In this document: positions 5,575 through 8,324 of the stretch, one piece after another
Numbering within the stretch: the stretch's first letter is position 1
Layout: every line of letters begins with the position of its first letter
DNA from: Clostridia bacterium
GTDB taxonomy: Bacteria > Bacillota > Clostridia > Oscillospirales > Acutalibacteraceae
Reading direction: 5' to 3'
DNA length: 8,324 bases
Assembly (NCBI GenBank): GCA_017552845.1
Contig: JAFZOE010000336.1
Span: 1 to 8,324, forward strand
Position numbers and translations under genes: made by a program
Notes under the pieces: generated by a model
What the model saw: the letters and a program-made list of their open reading frames with translations, nothing else
Told to the model about the DNA's origin: nothing
Databases searched by the model: none

Positions 5575-6702
5575 ATGAAACGAATTGCAGGAGCAGTCTG
5601 CGCACTGCTCTGTGTTATACTTATAATCTGCTCTGTTTCGGCAGGAGCCGGAGCAATGAGTATGTCATCGGGTCTTACCGCTCTCAGAGGGCAGTGGTCC
5701 CGCGGATACGGTCCCAAAACCGACGGGATGAGCATCAGCTACAGCTATTATGCCCCGAAAACAGACAGAAAATGCCCGCTCGCAGTGCTTATGCCTGGAG
5801 CCGGCGAAGGAACGCCCGAAGGGCATGAGCTTGACGCGAACGATTTTGCCTACTGGTCAAGCGATGAACTGCAGTCAAGAGCGAACGCGGGCGGAATGTA
5901 TATAATGATTATGCGCGCGCCCGAGCCGGTGTATTTCGACACCTGCCCGACGGAGCCGATTTTTGCCGCGGTCAGGGATTTCGCCGGGAATCACAATGTC
6001 GATATGGGCAGGGTTTTTGTCGGCGGATGGTGCGTCGGAGCTACAGGCGCGGTCAATCTCGCCGAGGCGCATCCCGGCTTTTTTGATGGTGTTATGCTGT
6101 TTTCACCGAGAACTTTTGTCTCCGATATCGAGGCGAAAACGCTTAAAAATATGAAATTCTGGCTGTTTTCAAGCAAGGGCGACACCTATTCGAATTATGC
6201 TACGTTTGTCCTGACCTCGTGGAATAATATCACCTCCGCGACTGCGGATAAATCGCAGGTGCGTCTGACTTCAAGCTCGCTCGCACCGAGAGCGGCGCTG
6301 ATTCTCAATCACTATTCGTGGCTGGTCGCGGAGCAGGATTTCTCCCCTGCGGCAACAAGCCAATACAAAGGACTGACAACGGTTGACGGCAACGGCAAGA
6401 CGATCGCAAGTCCCTCGGTAATCTCATTTATGACCTCCTCGGAGAGCTATGTTGAAGAGACCGAAACCGAGACGGAGACGGAAACCGAGAGCGAGACCGA
6501 AGAGGAGAGCGAAAGCGAAACGCAGACCGAAACTGAAACTGAAACCGCGCCCGAATACTCCGAAAAGGATTACACCGAATTGAAGCGCGGCGAAGATGAA
6601 AAGCAGAGCAATCCCGCGAAAACGGCGCTTATTATCGCCGCCGTCGCCGCCTCTCTCATCACCGCAGGAGTAATTCTTGCGATTATAAAGAAAAAGAAAT
6701 AA
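5575..6702 (+). CDS. Secreted, membrane-anchored alpha/beta-hydrolase-like protein with Cys nucleophile and Glu/Thr stalk
   Basis: A protein of 375 residues. It has a signal peptide (Lys-Arg start, hydrophobic 6-22, likely cleavage near Ala23-Ala27), a catalytic-like domain (about 45-285), a Glu/Thr/Ser-only stalk (about 294-324), and a C-terminal membrane helix (350-371) ending in four Lys. No LPxTG motif is present, so it is probably held in the membrane facing out. The domain resembles esterase/peptidase-type alpha/beta hydrolases: a strand plus oxyanion loop VLMPGAGEG (71-79, compare HGAGERG), the nucleophile elbow GGWCVGA (150-156), a possible acid Asp203 in SSKGD, and a possible His246 in LNHYSW. 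The elbow has Cys153 instead of Ser, as in dienelactone hydrolase. The substrate is unknown and loss of activity is possible. GGAG at 5565-5568 supports the ATG. It may be transcribed by read-through from rplT, as no clear promoter is seen. Confidence 0.8.
   Translation: MKRIAGAVCALLCVILIICSVSAGAGAMSMSSGLTALRGQWSRGYGPKTDGMSISYSYYAPKTDRKCPLAVLMPGAGEGTPEGHELDANDFAYWSSDELQSRANAGGMYIMIMRAPEPVYFDTCPTEPIFAAVRDFAGNHNVDMGRVFVGGWCVGATGAVNLAEAHPGFFDGVMLFSPRTFVSDIEAKTLKNMKFWLFSSKGDTYSNYATFVLTSWNNITSATADKSQVRLTSSSLAPRAALILNHYSWLVAEQDFSPAATSQYKGLTTVDGNGKTIASPSVISFMTSSESYVEETETETETETESETEEESESETQTETETETAPEYSEKDYTELKRGEDEKQSNPAKTALIIAAVAASLITAGVILAIIKKKK
6454..6546 (+). repeat. Degenerate Glu-Thr/Glu-Ser hexanucleotide repeat (stalk region)
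   Basis: About 31 codons made almost only of GAA/GAG alternating with ACC/ACG/ACT or AGC, encoding TETETE/SESE-type sequence, residues 294-324 of the anchored hydrolase. Codons vary from unit to unit, so the repeat is kept at protein level more than as identical DNA. Low-complexity acidic stalks of this kind commonly space a surface domain away from the membrane through the wall. Confidence 0.85.
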
Positions 6703-6706
6703 TATC

Positions 6707-6739
6707 AAAAAAGCAGGTGCAAAACAGCACCTGCTTTAA
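6707..6739. terminator. Bidirectional intrinsic terminator between converging genes
   Basis: A perfect 10-bp stem, AAGCAGGTGC (6711-6720) with GCACCTGCTT (6727-6736), loop AAAACA. The A-run before it (6707-6712) becomes a T-run on the minus strand, making a good terminator for the LCP gene. On the plus strand it is followed by TTTAATTATATATA, a weaker tail serving the hydrolase gene, whose stop ends at 6702. On the minus strand the LCP stop lies 13 bp before the stem. Confidence 0.85.
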
Positions 6740-6749
6740 TTATATATAA

Positions 6750-8243
6750 CTATTGTATTACCGCCGAGAAGTTTTCGGTTGAAGGCTCGGTAACGGGCTG
6801 AGTGTAGGTCGGCGGTGAATAGGTCGGAGCCTCTGTCTGAAAACCGGCAGTGGTGTTTTCGCGGGAGAACGCCGATGAAAGGCGGTCTTTCAGGCCTGTT
6901 GTCTCCGAATAATAATATGTCGGCTCCGTCTGCCTGGTCCACTGATACCAGCGTCGAGTTGTTGTCTGATACTGGCTCTGCTGATATGAGTAATAGTAGT
7001 TGCGCGTGGACTGATAATATGAGGTAGTGCCGCCGTCGCCGTCCGCCATATCTATCGGGGAGACGTGATTGTCGCCGATTTCGATATTAGTGTTGCCATA
7101 CATCGCGAGCTGAACCTCATGGGCAACGAGCGTATAGTCGACTATCCAGACGAAGGCCTTGCCCGTATAAGTCTGGAAATTGTTGACCGCGAGGCGCGAT
7201 TCCTCGCCCGGCTCAACGAGACCTTTCATCTCGAAATTCTGCCAGCCGCCGCTGAGCGCCTGAGTTCCGAGAGAGACGATCTCACTGGTCTTGTAATTGG
7301 TCGTCACATAAGGCAGGAAGGTCTCAATCAGGTTATTGATATCGCTGACCGATGATGCCTTTACCTTTTTAACCGCCGCTTCGATTACGTTTCTCTGCCT
7401 GCGGGTTCTCTCTATATCGCTGTCAAGCTTGCGGATTCTTGCGTAAATCAGCGCTTTTTCACCGTTGAGGTGAACCTTTTCGCCCGCGACAAAGTCGTTG
7501 AGATGGGTGGTGCGGTTCATGAATTCCGCTTCCTTCTCGGTGACAGGGACATCAATTCCGCCGAGCAGATTTATAACCTTTGCGAATGAATTGAAGTTTA
7601 TCGAAACATAGCGGTCGAGCTTGATTTTGAGATCGTTTGAAATGACTTCCATCAGTTTCGACGCTCCGCCCCATGCATAGGCGGCGTTGATTTTATCATA
7701 TCTGTCATCGCCGTCGATATTCATATAGGTATATGAATCGCGCATCAGCGAGCAGAGGGTGATCTGCTTTGTTTTGGTGTTGACCGAGGCAATCATCATC
7801 GTATCGGAGCGAAGGAATGTATCATCATCCGTGCCGTCCTCGCCGATGAGGAGCACATTGACAACATACTTGCTGTAAAGCTTGTCGCCGTTGAGCGCCC
7901 AGTTGCGCGAATATTCCTTTATTGAGCTCGCGCCGACATCGGAAATGGTGGCGAAGGAAAGATTCTCATCATAATCCTGATTATCCTCAAAGGTCGCGTT
8001 GGGATTGCCGAAGGTGCCCGGGTCAAATTTGATGAGGCTGAGAATCTTACGCAGATAAGCACCGCCCATCGCGACGACTACGAGCACAAGGCAAATGACC
8101 ACACTCAGAACCGCCTTGAGGTTCCTCCTGTGGTTGCGCATAAAAAATATTTTGATTTTTTCCGACATGTAGCCCGCCTTTTCTTTGAAACCGCTCGGCT
8201 TGCTGCTGCTGGAAATATCTTCATATTTCTCTCTTTTTGACAT
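6750..8243 (-). CDS. LytR-CpsA-Psr (LCP) family cell-wall glycopolymer ligase
   Basis: LCP proteins transfer lipid-linked glycopolymers (teichoic acids, capsule and similar) onto peptidoglycan outside the membrane. This one has 497 residues: a cytoplasmic N-terminus (1-40), one membrane helix (about 44-63), an extracellular linker, and the LCP domain (about 127-296). Family motifs are LLIGEDG (131-137) with Asp136, LRSDTMM (144-150) with Arg145 and Asp147, SLMRDSY (165-171) with Arg168, DKINAAYAWGG (183-193), and YARIRK...ERTRRQR (267-284) with the pyrophosphate-binding arginines. A second extracellular part (about 300-395) and a Tyr/Gln/Thr/Arg-rich tail (about 406-446), then a Thr/Pro-rich end, follow. 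That tail is not part of the core enzyme. GGGGAG at 8251-8256 lies 7 nt before the ATG. The gene is monocistronic within the window, with its own promoter and terminator. UDP-glucose from GalU could feed the polymers it attaches; this is inference. Confidence 0.93.
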   Translation of the reverse strand: MSKREKYEDISSSSKPSGFKEKAGYMSEKIKIFFMRNHRRNLKAVLSVVICLVLVVVAMGGAYLRKILSLIKFDPGTFGNPNATFEDNQDYDENLSFATISDVGASSIKEYSRNWALNGDKLYSKYVVNVLLIGEDGTDDDTFLRSDTMMIASVNTKTKQITLCSLMRDSYTYMNIDGDDRYDKINAAYAWGGASKLMEVISNDLKIKLDRYVSINFNSFAKVINLLGGIDVPVTEKEAEFMNRTTHLNDFVAGEKVHLNGEKALIYARIRKLDSDIERTRRQRNVIEAAVKKVKASSVSDINNLIETFLPYVTTNYKTSEIVSLGTQALSGGWQNFEMKGLVEPGEESRLAVNNFQTYTGKAFVWIVDYTLVAHEVQLAMYGNTNIEIGDNHVSPIDMADGDGGTTSYYQSTRNYYYSYQQSQYQTTTRRWYQWTRQTEPTYYYSETTGLKDRLSSAFSRENTTAGFQTEAPTYSPPTYTQPVTEPSTENFSAVIQ

Positions 8244-8259
8244 TCAATAACTCCCCTGA

Positions 8260-8279
8260 ATAATGCCGGTGTGCATTAT
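8260..8279 (-). other. Small hairpin in the LCP mRNA leader next to the Shine-Dalgarno
   Basis: On the minus strand ATAATGC and GCATTAT form a perfect 7-bp stem with loop ACACCG, ending 3 nt before the GGGGAG ribosome binding site (8251-8256), inside a leader of only about 40 nt. It has no T-tract, so it is not a terminator. It may stabilise the mRNA 5' end or tune ribosome access; it could also be chance. Confidence 0.4.
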
Positions 8280-8289
8280 GCGATGATTC

Positions 8290-8318
8290 ATTATAGCACA
8301 GATCTGTTAAAAAGTTAA
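8290..8318 (-). promoter_or_regulatory. Extended -10 promoter of the LCP gene
   Basis: On the minus strand a perfect TATAAT (8290-8295) is preceded by TGC, giving the extended -10 motif TGnTATAAT. A -35 box TTAACT (8313-8318, four of six consensus) lies 17 bp upstream. Transcription should start near 8283, giving a leader of about 40 nt. Confidence 0.8.
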
Positions 8319-8324
8319 GAATAA

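Noticed and set aside
5591..5640. Lipoprotein signal (Cys9, Cys13 or Cys19) in the hydrolase N-terminus
   Set aside because: No Cys has a proper lipobox: the residue before Cys19 is Ile instead of Gly/Ala/Ser, and Cys9 and Cys13 lie inside the hydrophobic core; an ordinary signal peptide fits better.
5991..6185. Minus-strand frames inside the hydrolase gene
   Set aside because: They overlap the hydrolase coding region fully, lack start signals and recognisable domains.
6454..6546. Possible CRISPR-like or satellite array
   Set aside because: The units are 6 bp degenerate codon pairs inside a reading frame, with no spacers; it encodes a stalk.
6424..6708. Minus-strand frame rich in Gly/Phe/Leu opposite the Glu/Thr stalk
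   Set aside because: Its composition is the direct complement of the GAA/GAG-ACC repeat and it lacks a plausible ribosome binding site.

Overview
The window looks like ordinary chromosomal DNA from a Gram-positive-type Firmicute, most likely a class Clostridia gut-type bacterium (perhaps Oscillospiraceae). Support comes from strong AGGAGG-type ribosome binding sites, TTGACA/TATAAT-type promoters, the Firmicute-style infC-rpmI-rplT operon with a transcription-attenuator leader, a LytR-CpsA-Psr (LCP) wall-polymer ligase, and surface proteins with Glu/Thr- or Tyr/Gln/Thr-rich tails. The genus is not determinable by eye. No mobile element, CRISPR array, tRNA or rRNA was found.

Left part, minus strand (4106 down to 1). 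One promoter (4078-4106) appears to drive four closely spaced genes: a membrane protein with a RING-like finger, two zinc ribbons and several membrane segments (2965-4035); galU, making UDP-glucose (2065-2952); the catalytically degenerate half of a heterodimeric ABC exporter (247-2025); and the start of its partner half (1-257, cut by the window edge). The genes are 12 and 39 bp apart, and the last two overlap by 11 bp.

Centre, plus strand (4191-5555). A divergent, near-consensus promoter fires into a leader of about 150 nt that contains a perfect 9-bp intrinsic terminator. It is followed by infC, which appears to start at a rare AUC codon, then rpmI (L35) and rplT (L20), and a strong terminator. 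This gives two visible control layers: attenuation in the leader (by analogy with the L20-controlled leader of Bacillus) and IF3 sensing of its own non-canonical start codon.

Right part. Immediately after the rplT terminator is a secreted, C-terminally membrane-anchored alpha/beta-hydrolase-like protein, with Cys where the nucleophilic Ser is expected and a Glu/Thr/Ser repeat stalk (5575-6702). It converges on an LCP-family protein (6750-8243, minus) across a bidirectional terminator. The LCP gene has its own extended -10 promoter at the right edge. GalU, the LCP protein and the anchored hydrolase all point to cell-envelope work, but they are in separate transcription units.

I do not see an obviously new multi-gene system. 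The best leads are the AUC start with attenuator and possible long-range leader pairing, the RING/zinc-ribbon membrane protein leading an envelope/export operon, and the Cys-nucleophile anchored hydrolase.
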